From contig NZ_LDIG01000062.1 in assembly GCF_015845845.1 (NCBI RefSeq), positions 49,331-113,330 on the forward strand: a stretch of DNA of 64,000 bases, given 5' to 3'. The notes beneath the pieces were generated by a model. That model was not told where the DNA came from and made no database searches. It saw only the letters and a list, made by a program, of their open reading frames with translations. The position numbers and the translations under genes are program-made. The stretch comes from Paenibacillus dendritiformis. GTDB lineage: Bacteria; Bacillota; Bacilli; Paenibacillales; Paenibacillaceae. Positions 1 to 7,961 of the stretch are shown here, piece after piece. Position 1 is the first letter of the stretch. Every line of letters begins with the position of its first letter.

Positions 1-801
1 GGTCAGCGACTGGAACTTGTTCCGGGCCGTGACGAACTCGCGCCCGGTCGCCTTGCTCAGCTCCCTGGCCATCATTTGCCCGAACTTCGGATGCGCGTTC
101 AGCCCGGTGCCGACCGCGGTTCCTCCAATCGCCAGCTCCAACAGGGCGCCGGAGCTCTCAATTATGTACTCCTCGCACTTCTCGATCATCCGGTGCCATC
201 CGCTGATCTCCTGCCCCAGCGTTAGCGGCGTGGCGTCCTGCAAATGCGTCCGCCCAATCTTGATCACATCGCGGAACTGCTTTGATTGATTCAACAGCGT
301 GCACTTCAGCCGGTGCAGCGCGGGCAGGACTTGATCCTCCACCGCGATGAAGGCGGCGATATGCATCGCCGTCGGGAACGTGTCATTCGAGCTCTGCGAC
401 CGGTTGACATCATCATTCGGATGCACTCGCATGCCGCTCCCTTGCTCGGCCAGCAGCTCATTCGCCCGGTGGGCAATCACTTCATTGACGTTCATATTCG
501 TCTGGGTGCCGCTCCCCGTCTGCCAGACCACCAACGGAAAATGATCATCATACTTTCCGTCCAACAGGTCCTGCGCCGCCGCAACAATCGCTTCGCCCTT
601 CTCCTTCTCAAGCTGTCCGAGCTCTCCATTCACGCGGGCGGCACACTGCTTAATCAAGGCGAGCGCGTAAATGACCTCGCGCGGCATCTTCTCAGTGCCG
701 ATTTTGAAGTTCTCCAGGCTTCGCTGAGTCTGAGCCCCCCACCGTTTATCCGCGGGAACCTGCAATTCGCCGAATGTGTCCCGTTCCACCCGAACATCCA
801 T
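1..801 (-). CDS. fumC: Fumarate hydratase class II, N-terminal part (runs off window start)
   Basis: Class II fumarase interconverts fumarate and L-malate in the TCA cycle, in the cytosol as a homotetramer. The 267 codons in the window read like CitG/FumC from its first residues: RDTFGE and WGAQTQRS near the N-terminus, the substrate-loop motif TGSGTQTNMN, SSNDTFPT, then KIGRTHLQDATP and GGTAVGTGLN. The start is the ATG at 801, five bases after a perfect GGAGGTGAG ribosome site. The C-terminal half, including the signature GSSxMPxKxN loop, lies outside the window. Aspartate ammonia-lyase is the main alternative, but the KIGRTHLQDATPLT and GTAVGTGLN wording favours fumarase. The reading frame is intact to the window edge. 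Confidence 0.95.
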   Translation of the reverse strand, partial: MDVRVERDTFGELQVPADKRWGAQTQRSLENFKIGTEKMPREVIYALALIKQCAARVNGELGQLEKEKGEAIVAAAQDLLDGKYDDHFPLVVWQTGSGTQTNMNVNEVIAHRANELLAEQGSGMRVHPNDDVNRSQSSNDTFPTAMHIAAFIAVEDQVLPALHRLKCTLLNQSKQFRDVIKIGRTHLQDATPLTLGQEISGWHRMIEKCEEYIIESSGALLELAIGGTAVGTGLNAHPKFGQMMARELSKATGREFVTARNKFQSLT

Positions 802-957
802 CGGACTCACCTCCATTAGCATCAGTTTCTCCATTTTTACAGCAAAAACGCCCAACTCGAAACTCCTTCCGTCCCCCCTCTTTATTGTTCCTCCCAAATG
901 CGCTATACTAGCTGATCGTGACCACCAAGATAAATAACCTACGAGGTGCAAAAACTG

Positions 958-1875
958 ATGTCTGCCCGAAAATCATCTCATCTCTATCTGCTTCTCATTG
1001 TCGGAATCATCGCGATCTCCTTTTCCGCCATTTTCGTAAAATGGTCGGAAGCGCCCGCTTCTATTATTGCCATGTACCGGCTGCTGCTCACGAATCTTGT
1101 GCTGCTGCCCTGGGCGTTCGCCTATCGAGCGGAGTGGCGCGCCGTTCGCGGCAAGGACTGGCTGCGCATGGGGATATCCGGCCTGTTCCTGGCCATCCAC
1201 TTCCTGCTCTGGATGGAATCGCTTCGCCATACGACCGTCGCGAGCTCGACAATGATCCTGTCCTTAGAGCCTATTCTTGTTATGCTCGGTTCATTCTGGC
1301 TGTTCAAGCAGCGGACCACGCCGGCGGCCTTGGCCGGCATCGTCATCGCCATCTTCGGCATCATGCTGATCGGCTGGGGCGATCTCCGCTTATCCGGACA
1401 AGCGCTGTACGGCGATCTGCTCTCCGTGCTCGGAACCGTTGCTGTCGTTGTACATATGCTGCTCGGCCAGGATTTGCGCCAGCGCATCTCCTCCTATGTG
1501 TATAACTTTACCGTCTTTTTCGTCGCCGGAGGCGTTCTTGCCCTCTATAACATGGGAGCCGGCTATCCGATGAGCGGCTATCCTGGACGCGAGTGGCTCC
1601 TGTTCCTGCTGATGGCGCTCGTTCCGACGGTGCTTGGTCATATGCTCTTCAACTGGCTGCTGAAATATGTCAGCGCCACCTCCATCTCCATGAGCGTCCT
1701 GGGCGAACCGGTCGGAGCCAGCCTGCTGGCCTGGATACTGCTCGGCGAAATGATGACGGCGCTGCAGGCATCCGCCTGCGTCCTGCTCATTGCAGGCGTC
1801 TGGATATTCCTTCAATACGACAAGCCCAGACAGGCACACGTCCCGAGTGCGGAGACGACCCTGTCGCCGAAATAG
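958..1875 (+). CDS. EamA/DMT-superfamily transporter, about 10 membrane helices
   Basis: A drug/metabolite-transporter family permease of 305 residues made of two EamA repeats, each with about five hydrophobic helices. Motifs visible are FAAIFVKWSEAP-like helix 1, LEPILVMLGSFWLF in the first repeat, and LGEPVGASLLAWILLGE in the second, the usual EamA signature. I chose the ATG at 958 because GAGGTG (943-948) sits nine bases upstream; the in-frame GTG at 946 lies inside that ribosome site. Family members export amino acids, nucleosides or other small metabolites; the substrate cannot be told from sequence. It stands alone, diverging from fumC. Confidence 0.9.
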   Translation: MSARKSSHLYLLLIVGIIAISFSAIFVKWSEAPASIIAMYRLLLTNLVLLPWAFAYRAEWRAVRGKDWLRMGISGLFLAIHFLLWMESLRHTTVASSTMILSLEPILVMLGSFWLFKQRTTPAALAGIVIAIFGIMLIGWGDLRLSGQALYGDLLSVLGTVAVVVHMLLGQDLRQRISSYVYNFTVFFVAGGVLALYNMGAGYPMSGYPGREWLLFLLMALVPTVLGHMLFNWLLKYVSATSISMSVLGEPVGASLLAWILLGEMMTALQASACVLLIAGVWIFLQYDKPRQAHVPSAETTLSPK

Positions 1876-1882
1876 ACAAGGC

Positions 1883-1911
1883 TCGGGGCCGGAGCATCCG
1901 TTCCGCCCCGA
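1883..1911 (+). terminator. GC-rich hairpin after the EamA gene
   Basis: TCGGGG pairs with CCCCGA, with a further CGGA/TTCCG extension around a short loop, starting eight bases after the stop codon. There is no T-tract, so intrinsic termination is only probable. Confidence 0.4.
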
Positions 1912-1936
1912 CCTGGGGCTCCCCCTGCTTCTTTGC

Positions 1937-2130
1937 CACTATCCCATTGCTTCAGCTCATATGAGCCAGGGCGGGCCTTTCCTTCACTATCCCATCGCTT
2001 CAGCTCATATGAGCCGCGCGCGGGCCTTTCCTTCACTATCCCATCGCTTCAGCTCATATGAGCCGCGCGCGGGCCTTTCCTTCACTATCCCATCGCTTCA
2101 GCTCATATGAGCCGGGGCGGGCCTTTCGTT
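1937..2130 (+). repeat. Four tandem 48-49 bp repeats, each with a 12 bp palindrome
   Basis: CACTATCCCAT begins at 1937, 1985, 2034 and 2083, giving periods of 48, 49 and 49 bases. Copies 2 and 3 are identical as far as read, while copies 1 and 4 differ at a few bases. Each unit contains the perfect palindrome GCTCATATGAGC followed by a CG-rich tract and CCTTTCCTT. A degraded fifth unit (CGTTATCCCC, then AGCGCT) may follow at 2131. The repeats are contiguous, with no spacers, and they lack a credible reading frame. The rest of 1876-2641 shows no gene that I can support. Confidence 0.85.
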
Positions 2131-2641
2131 CGTTATCCCCTTAACTCAGCGCTAAGCGATAAGCGGTCCGTCCTCCCGAGTTCTCCTTTACCGTCAGAGC
2201 GGTGGCTGAGCCGAAGGGAGAATGGACAAAAGGGATGGAAAACCACCTCTATTCTCGACATAACCGCGCATCCAAGACAATCCTTCTCATTCCATCCCAG
2301 GCGTTATCCCGTTTACACCGTTTACCAAATAATTGGGTAAGTCTGCTGCCTGCACCAAACCGCTTGGAACCTTACTGGAACCTTCTTCCTGGAGCCTGAT
2401 GCCTGCCCGCCAACGCAGCACAACCGTCCGCGCATTGAGCCAACCCGCGAAGATGCCGTCCATCCGGGCGTGGTCAATCTGTTAGGGAGCCGCTCTGGCA
2501 ACGATAGCCACGGTATCGAAATAATGTTATTACTCTGAACGGCACTGACTGCCGGGCCTGCTGTTTGCTCTTGCCCCCATTCGATGGCATACTGTAAACG
2601 TATAAGATATTTTGATAGCAAGAGGTAGGAGGAATGATTGC

Positions 2642-3283
2642 ATGAGACGAAGTAACAGACAGCGCACAGGCTTGACCCTTGTGGCCCTGCTCATGGCTGC
2701 CATGTTGGTCGTCGCGGGCTGCGGCAAGGCGAGCGGCGCGGACAACGCCAAGCATCCGCTTGTCACGATTGAGATGGAGAGCGGCAAGAAGATCGAAGTG
2801 GAATTGTATCCGGACACCGCTCCGAACACCGTCAACAACTTCATCTCGTTAGTCAAGAAAGGATTTTATGACGGACTCATTTTCCATCGGGTCATTCCCG
2901 GCTTCATGATTCAGGGCGGCGATCCGGAAGGAACCGGAATGGGCGGCCCGGGTTATAGCATCAAGGGCGAATTTTCTTCGAACGGCATAACCAACGATCT
3001 GAAGCACACGGAAGGGGTTATCTCGATGGCCCGTTCCGTGGATCCCGATTCGGCGGGCTCTCAATTCTTCATTATGGATGCGGATGCGCCCCATCTGGAC
3101 GGACAATATGCCGCATTCGGCAAAGTGACTTCCGGAATCGAGACAGTGCATGAGATTGCCAACGCGAAGCGGGATGCGAATGACCGCCCGGCGGAAGATC
3201 AAAAGATCAAGAAAATCACGGTAGATACATTCGGCGTCGAGTATAAAGAGCCGGAGACGATCAAAGAACCGGAAAGTAAATAG
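2642..3283 (+). CDS. Cyclophilin-type peptidyl-prolyl isomerase lipoprotein
   Basis: A 213-residue exported peptidyl-prolyl cis-trans isomerase, expected to help fold secreted proteins on the outer face of the membrane. A basic N-terminus and hydrophobic stretch end in the lipobox VVAGC at residues 21-25, so it is likely lipid-anchored. The cyclophilin core follows with FHRVIPGFMIQGGDP, GTGMGGPGY and SQFFIM, including the catalytic Arg of FHR and the proline-binding FF/Q residues. The ATG at 2642 follows AGGAGG by nine bases; the upstream in-frame TTG has no ribosome site. It is a single gene, convergent with the lactonase downstream. Family assignment is firm; client proteins are unknown. 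Confidence 0.93.
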   Translation: MRRSNRQRTGLTLVALLMAAMLVVAGCGKASGADNAKHPLVTIEMESGKKIEVELYPDTAPNTVNNFISLVKKGFYDGLIFHRVIPGFMIQGGDPEGTGMGGPGYSIKGEFSSNGITNDLKHTEGVISMARSVDPDSAGSQFFIMDADAPHLDGQYAAFGKVTSGIETVHEIANAKRDANDRPAEDQKIKKITVDTFGVEYKEPETIKEPESK

Positions 3284-3292
3284 GCATGCGAA

Positions 3293-3328
3293 AGAACCCC
3301 CATTGGAAGATATTCCAGCGGGGGTTCT
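3293..3328. terminator. Hairpin between convergent genes
   Basis: AGAACCCCC pairs with GGGGGTTCT around an 18-base loop, between the cyclophilin and lactonase genes. It probably serves both strands; only short T stretches flank it. Confidence 0.6.
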
Positions 3329-3349
3329 GTGTCGTGAGTTATTGTCTGG

Positions 3350-4429
3350 TTATACCGTGAAATAGGCCGGCTTGACGCAGACCGGCTTCGAGACCTCGAC
3401 GGTCTTCCCGGTAAATGTCAGCTTGCCGGTCGCCTTGTCCACGCGGAACAGAACGAGATTGTTCGTATCCCGGTTCGCCGCGATAAGATAACGTCCGCCC
3501 GGGGTAAGCGCGAAATGGCGCGGATGCTTCCCTTCCACAGAGACATGCTCCACCAGCGTCAAGGTGCCTGCCGCCGCGTCGATCGCATAGACGGCGATAC
3601 TGTCGTGACCGCGGTTCGAGCCGTACAGATAAGCTCCGTCTTCCGAGACCGCAATCTCCGCGCATGTATTCTCCCCGGTGAAGCCGGAAGGAAGCGTCGG
3701 CACCGTCACAATCGGCTGCAGTGCCCCATGCTCCGCATCATAATGGTAAGACGTAACCGAAGAGTCCAGCTCATTGATGACAAAAGCGAGCTTCCCGTTC
3801 GGATGGAATGTCATATGACGCGGACCCGCTCCCGGTTGGGCGGCTGTCTCGCCATGGAACTGCAGCTTCCCGCGCTCCTTGTCGATCGTGTAGGCCCGAA
3901 TCCGATCGATCCCCAAGTCCGGCACGAACAGATACCGCTCGTCCGGGCTGAAAAAGGCGGAATGCGGATGAGGCTTCTCCTGCCGCTCGGCATTCGGCCC
4001 GTGCCCTTCATGCTGCTGAACGTCCAGCTGTGCGCCGATGCCGCCGTCGGCCGTCAATGCAACCAGCGCGATCCGTCCGCCATGATAGCTTGCCACTACG
4101 ATATGGCTGCTGCCAGAATCACGCTGAATATGACAGGTCGGCGCATCGACCGTGAAGGAGCGGTTCAACAGCTCCAGCTTGCCTGCCGCCGGATCGATGG
4201 CAAAAGCGGCCGCTTCCCCTGTCTTGCCTCCGTCCCCGTTCGTTCCTTCCACGATGGAATATAACCGGCGGCCCTCGGCGTCAAGATTAATGAAGGTTGG
4301 ATTGCGAAGGCCGGATACTTCATCCGTCAATGTCAGCGATTCATTCTGTTCGTCGAACTCGAACGCATAGACCCCGCTGCCGGAGCCGTCCGCATAGGAT
4401 CCGACAAAAACAAGCATACGTTCTGCCAT
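3350..4429 (-). CDS. Lactonase-family beta-propeller (YkgB-type 6-phosphogluconolactonase)
   Basis: A 359-residue seven-bladed beta-propeller of the YkgB/Pgl lactonase family, expected to hydrolyse 6-phosphogluconolactone in the oxidative pentose phosphate pathway. Typical wording includes VGSYADGSGSGVY at the N-terminus, NPTFINLD, PHPHSAFFSPD, PRHMTFHPNGK and HPRHFALTPGGR, with the repeated HP and GR turns of the family. Length matches the family (about 340-370). The ATG at 4429 is preceded by AAGGAGGAGACA. The gene is monocistronic and convergent with the cyclophilin gene. Some homologues act on other sugar lactones, so the exact substrate is inferred. Confidence 0.88.
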   Translation of the reverse strand: MAERMLVFVGSYADGSGSGVYAFEFDEQNESLTLTDEVSGLRNPTFINLDAEGRRLYSIVEGTNGDGGKTGEAAAFAIDPAAGKLELLNRSFTVDAPTCHIQRDSGSSHIVVASYHGGRIALVALTADGGIGAQLDVQQHEGHGPNAERQEKPHPHSAFFSPDERYLFVPDLGIDRIRAYTIDKERGKLQFHGETAAQPGAGPRHMTFHPNGKLAFVINELDSSVTSYHYDAEHGALQPIVTVPTLPSGFTGENTCAEIAVSEDGAYLYGSNRGHDSIAVYAIDAAAGTLTLVEHVSVEGKHPRHFALTPGGRYLIAANRDTNNLVLFRVDKATGKLTFTGKTVEVSKPVCVKPAYFTV

Positions 4430-4601
4430 GTTGTCTCCTCCTTGTCACATCCTGATACTTGTCCATTGTTCTAATGTACACTTATCCCCCGCGGCAAATC
4501 AATAGCGGGAAGCAAGTTCTGCCCGTGATGCGGGGATGCAAGCCAAGGCGCCGATGACGCATTATGAACCGGCGCTGGCTGTGCATCCGCGGCCAATAAA
4601 C

Positions 4602-4635
4602 AGCGATGTCCCCCCGCTTGCCGGGAGACATCGCT
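4602..4635 (-). terminator. Rho-independent terminator of pepF
   Basis: On the minus strand AGCGATGTC pairs with GGACATCGCT, beginning about 20 bases after the pepF stop and followed by GTTTATT. Confidence 0.7.
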
Positions 4636-4656
4636 TCTGTTCATCTCTCGATTCGA

Positions 4657-6456
4657 TTAAGACAATCTCTCCAGCTCATCGACGAGCGAGCCGACATAAG
4701 CGACGGCTTCCTCGATCGCGGCCGGGCCGGACATATCGACGCCGGTAATCTTGATCAGGTCGAGCGGCTTCAACGTGCCGCCTGCCTTGAGCGCCTGGAG
4801 CCAGCGATCGACGGCCGGCTGGCCTTCCTCCTGGATCATCCGCGCTGCGGCTGTGGACACCGTCAAGCCTGCGGAATACGTGTATGGATACAGGCCCATG
4901 TAGTAATGCGGTTGGCGCATCCACGTCAGATGCGCGCCCTCATCCAGCTCGACGGCGTCGCCCCAGAACTTGGAGAGGACGGCGCCTTTTTGCTCGGACA
5001 GCGTCTTCGCGGTCAGCGGCTCATTGGCGGAAGCGAGATCATATACGCGGCGCTGCATCTCGCCTTCGAGCAGATGCGTGACAAAGTTATGGTAATACGT
5101 GCTCAGCTGCTGCTGAATAACCCATCTCTTCATCCGGCTGTCGGACGATTGCTTCATAATGTGCTGGGCCAGCAGCATCTCGTTCATCGTCGACGGCGCT
5201 TCAATGAAGTACATCGCCGGGCGGTAGGTCGCATACGGCTGATAGCGGCCGGCGAGCGCGAAGTGGCCGGCATGGCCCAGCTCATGCGCCAGCGTGAACG
5301 CCCCGCGCATATTGTCCGCCCAGGAAATGAGAATGTACGGATGCGCTCCGTACGGCGACGAACAGAACGCGCCGGTCGATTTGCCGACATTGTCGGCGTA
5401 ATCGATCCAGCGATTGTTCAGCGCATCCCTGATAATCTGGCCGTATTCCGGGCCGAGCACCTCCAGCGATTCGGCAATCAGCTTCCCTGCCTCTTCGATC
5501 GAGATATGCGGATTGTATTCCGGATCGAGCGGCGCCTTCAGATCGCAGAACAACATCTTGTCGAGCCCGAGCTCGCGCTGCTTCAGCTTGGCGTAGCGGC
5601 GCATGTGGGGCGCCAATTGTTCCTGGATAATATCCAAAATATTATGGTACATCTCGAGCGTCACTTCCTGCGGCTGCAGCAGCATCTCCGTTACGGAGTT
5701 ATATTTGCGGAGGCGGGACAGGACGACCTGCTTCTTCACTTCCGTCGCGTACGTCTGCGCGAACGTATGCTGGTAAGCTTTGAGCGTCTCCGAGAACGAC
5801 GCGTATGCGGCGCGGCGCAGCGTATGGTCGGGAGACATTTCATATTTGCCTTCGTACAGGGCGAACGAGACCGGCCACTTCGTTCCGTCCCCTGCTTCAA
5901 CGTCAGCGAATGACATGTCGGACAGCTTGCTGCGCAGATAGATGCGGTACGGGGCGCCGAACAGCTCGCCCAGCGACGCGAAAGCGGCTTCCGTCTCCGC
6001 GGACAGGCGATGCGGCTTCGTCTCGAGCAGATCGGTCAGCCCTTTGCGGTAAATGGCAAGCTTCGGCTCTTCCTCCAGGAATCGCTCCACCGTGCCCTCC
6101 GGCAGCGCCAAAATCTCGGATGAAATAAAGGATAGCTGCGAATTGACTTGCGAGAGCACATCGCCCGCGATGCTGGAGTTCGCCTGGTTGACCGGATCCG
6201 TGCCATCCCCGGACTGCTGCAAATGCGCATATGTATTGGCCCGTGACATTCGTACAATCAGCGCGTCCCGGGCTTCGAGACAGGCGAGCAGCGCGGCTGC
6301 GCTCTCGCCCAGCGTGCCTTTATGCCGGGTGACCTCGGCCACATCCTTTTGAATCTTCTTCAATTCTTCCTTCCAGGCTTCCTGACTTGGATACAGGTCG
6401 CTCAAATTCCAGGTCGCCTTGATCGGCACTTCGGAACGCTTCGGTCTTGCTTGCAT
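4657..6456 (-). CDS. pepF: Oligoendopeptidase F (M3B zinc metallopeptidase)
   Basis: A cytosolic 599-residue zinc peptidase that degrades oligopeptides, the usual length for PepF. The N-terminal region reads WNLSDLYPS, typical of M3B enzymes. The zinc motif HELGHAGHF lies near residue 390, followed by a downstream Glu ligand region (YFIEAPSTMNE). I place the start at the second in-frame ATG (6456), nine bases after AGGAGA; the ATG at 6480 has no ribosome site. A second, less related M3 peptidase lies at 56833-58527. No frame damage is seen. Confidence 0.93.
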   Translation of the reverse strand: MQARPKRSEVPIKATWNLSDLYPSQEAWKEELKKIQKDVAEVTRHKGTLGESAAALLACLEARDALIVRMSRANTYAHLQQSGDGTDPVNQANSSIAGDVLSQVNSQLSFISSEILALPEGTVERFLEEEPKLAIYRKGLTDLLETKPHRLSAETEAAFASLGELFGAPYRIYLRSKLSDMSFADVEAGDGTKWPVSFALYEGKYEMSPDHTLRRAAYASFSETLKAYQHTFAQTYATEVKKQVVLSRLRKYNSVTEMLLQPQEVTLEMYHNILDIIQEQLAPHMRRYAKLKQRELGLDKMLFCDLKAPLDPEYNPHISIEEAGKLIAESLEVLGPEYGQIIRDALNNRWIDYADNVGKSTGAFCSSPYGAHPYILISWADNMRGAFTLAHELGHAGHFALAGRYQPYATYRPAMYFIEAPSTMNEMLLAQHIMKQSSDSRMKRWVIQQQLSTYYHNFVTHLLEGEMQRRVYDLASANEPLTAKTLSEQKGAVLSKFWGDAVELDEGAHLTWMRQPHYYMGLYPYTYSAGLTVSTAAARMIQEEGQPAVDRWLQALKAGGTLKPLDLIKITGVDMSGPAAIEEAVAYVGSLVDELERLS

Positions 6457-6550
6457 GCGATCAACTCTCCTTTTTGCCATAAAATAGAATATCCCACTCT
6501 ATCCTGATACGATGGTATCACAAAACGGACACAATTTGAGCGTTCCGCTG

Positions 6551-6589
6551 AAAAAAAGAAAGACACCCCCGGCAAAATCCAAGGAGTGC
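6551..6589 (-). terminator. Probable terminator of the PIG-L deacetylase gene
   Basis: On the minus strand CACTCC pairs with GGGGTG (one G-T pair) and is followed by TCTTTCTTTTTTT. The stem is short, but the T-tract is good. Confidence 0.5.
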
Positions 6590-6613
6590 GCAAGTCTCGG
6601 TTCATTCCAAAAT

Positions 6614-7330
6614 CTAGCTTTCTTTATGTAAGTCATCCAGCACCGAATGCTCCCGAACGGCCGGGCGATGCACGCCCCGCTTCCATACGAGCGCGAACGC
6701 TTCCCCGCGCATCCGTTCATCGGGAGGCAGTGTCTGCAGGTCGCCGCCGAATACACGTTCAATGGACAAGATTTGGGATTCGTGGGCGCGCAGGGCTGCC
6801 GCCTTCATCTCCCAATATGGCGCAGCCTCCAGCCTAATCACCGAATCCGTCTCCGCTTCGGGAACCGTCATCGGCATATTGTAGTACAGCTTCTGCACAT
6901 GCGGGCAGCTCCCGCTCCATACCGCCTCGTTGACGGCATGATGGATGGCGATGTGATCCGGATGCCCGCTGATTCCGCCCTCGGGAAAGGTGACAACGAC
7001 CGCAGCCCGGTGCCGGTTGAGGAACGCGGCAATCTTCTCCACTAACTCCCTCCGCGGGACGGAGGATAATTGTCCATCCGGATATCGCAGCAGTTCAATG
7101 TCCGCCAAGCCCATAATTGCGCCGGCCGCCGCCAGCTCCCGCTCCCGCCGCGCTGCCAGCTCCTCCCGGCTCATCGGGCCAAGGCGGCCCGGCTTCCCCG
7201 CCTCTCCGCTCGTGGCCGTCAGAAGAGTGGCGGTCACGCCCTGATCCGCCAGAGAGCGGATCAAGCAAGCGCACCCGAACGTCTCGTCGTCCGGATGCGC
7301 ATAAATAAATCCGACGGTATGTGTCAACAC
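6614..7330 (-). CDS. PIG-L/LmbE-family deacetylase (BshB-like)
   Basis: A 238-residue zinc-dependent N-acetylglucosaminyl deacetylase of the LmbE/PIG-L family. The metal motif AHPDDE is at residues 11-16, and the second motif HPDH is in the sequence GGISGHPDHIAIHHAV. Family members include BshB1/BshB2, which deacetylate GlcNAc-malate in bacillithiol synthesis; the presence of fosB in the same window shows that the organism probably makes bacillithiol. Which BshB subtype this is, or whether it acts on another glycoconjugate, cannot be decided. The GTG start at 7330 is eight bases after AGGAG. It is the last gene of a leftward group with a glycosyltransferase and an epimerase. Confidence 0.85.
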   Translation of the reverse strand: MLTHTVGFIYAHPDDETFGCACLIRSLADQGVTATLLTATSGEAGKPGRLGPMSREELAARRERELAAAGAIMGLADIELLRYPDGQLSSVPRRELVEKIAAFLNRHRAAVVVTFPEGGISGHPDHIAIHHAVNEAVWSGSCPHVQKLYYNMPMTVPEAETDSVIRLEAAPYWEMKAAALRAHESQILSIERVFGGDLQTLPPDERMRGEAFALVWKRGVHRPAVREHSVLDDLHKES

Positions 7331-7428
7331 AGTTCAGCTCCTGTTCAAGTCTCATATGCGGCTACGTAACATTATAATGGAGCTGGAGGCGGCGCCACAA
7401 CCTTGGTCTGGCTTCCCTGCCGGGGAGT

Positions 7429-7929
7429 TCAGCGGCCAAAGGCATGCTGCAGCGCTTCTACGACAACCCCGTCGGGAAGCGAGTAGCTGGCCGGCACCCT
7501 GCTCAGAAGCTGGCGCCACAACGTGTCATCCGCCGGTTGCGGCGCGGCCGCCTGGACAGGGTCTGGCGGCGGATGCGGAATTCCAGCCGCATCGGAGGCC
7601 GTGCCGCCATGCGCCATGTCGGGGGCCGGCGGCGGCGATGGCGCTTCTTCCGCCGGTGGAGGGAGCGGCGTCGCCAAGGCTTGCTCCCGGTGCGGGGAAT
7701 CCGCCCCGAGCGGCCCGCTGCGCGATGGCTGGAGCAGCGGGCGCGTTCTTCGCTGCAGCCGCTTCCCGAGGGCCAGCCGCCAGCCGCGCTTGCCTGGCGT
7801 GCGCCGGGACTGGCGGCGCAGCCTCCGCCTGGCGCCTGCTCGCATCGCCGTTCTTTTCTTCCGCACCGCCTTCCTCGGACGGGCGGCCCCTGCGAACCTC
7901 CGCCTGATAGTACTTGTCAGCTTCGCCAT
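7429..7929 (-). CDS. Hypothetical basic, Pro/Ala-rich protein
   Basis: I do not recognise this 166-residue product. The first 65 residues are extremely basic (runs such as RRRLRR and KAVRKKR). The middle is Pro/Ala-rich (PPPAEEAPSPPP), and a short C-terminal segment, DTLWRQLLSRVP to HAFGR, looks like ordinary globular or helical sequence. The ATG at 7929 follows GGAGGTG by five bases, a strong ribosome site that favours this frame over two other long open frames across the same GC-rich DNA. It lies 32 bases after the glycosyltransferase gene and may be co-transcribed with it. Confidence 0.5.
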   Translation of the reverse strand: MAKLTSTIRRRFAGAARPRKAVRKKRTAMRAGARRRLRRQSRRTPGKRGWRLALGKRLQRRTRPLLQPSRSGPLGADSPHREQALATPLPPPAEEAPSPPPAPDMAHGGTASDAAGIPHPPPDPVQAAAPQPADDTLWRQLLSRVPASYSLPDGVVVEALQHAFGR

Positions 7930-7961
7930 AAGCTGCACCTCCATCCATCAATCTCAAAGTC

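Noticed and set aside
1937..2130. CRISPR array
   Set aside because: The 48-49 bp units are contiguous and nearly the same over their whole length, so there are no unique spacers, and no cas genes are near.
4606..5913. Long plus-strand open frame opposite pepF
   Set aside because: Shadow of a well-supported peptidase gene, with Arg/His/Gln-rich composition and no family resemblance.
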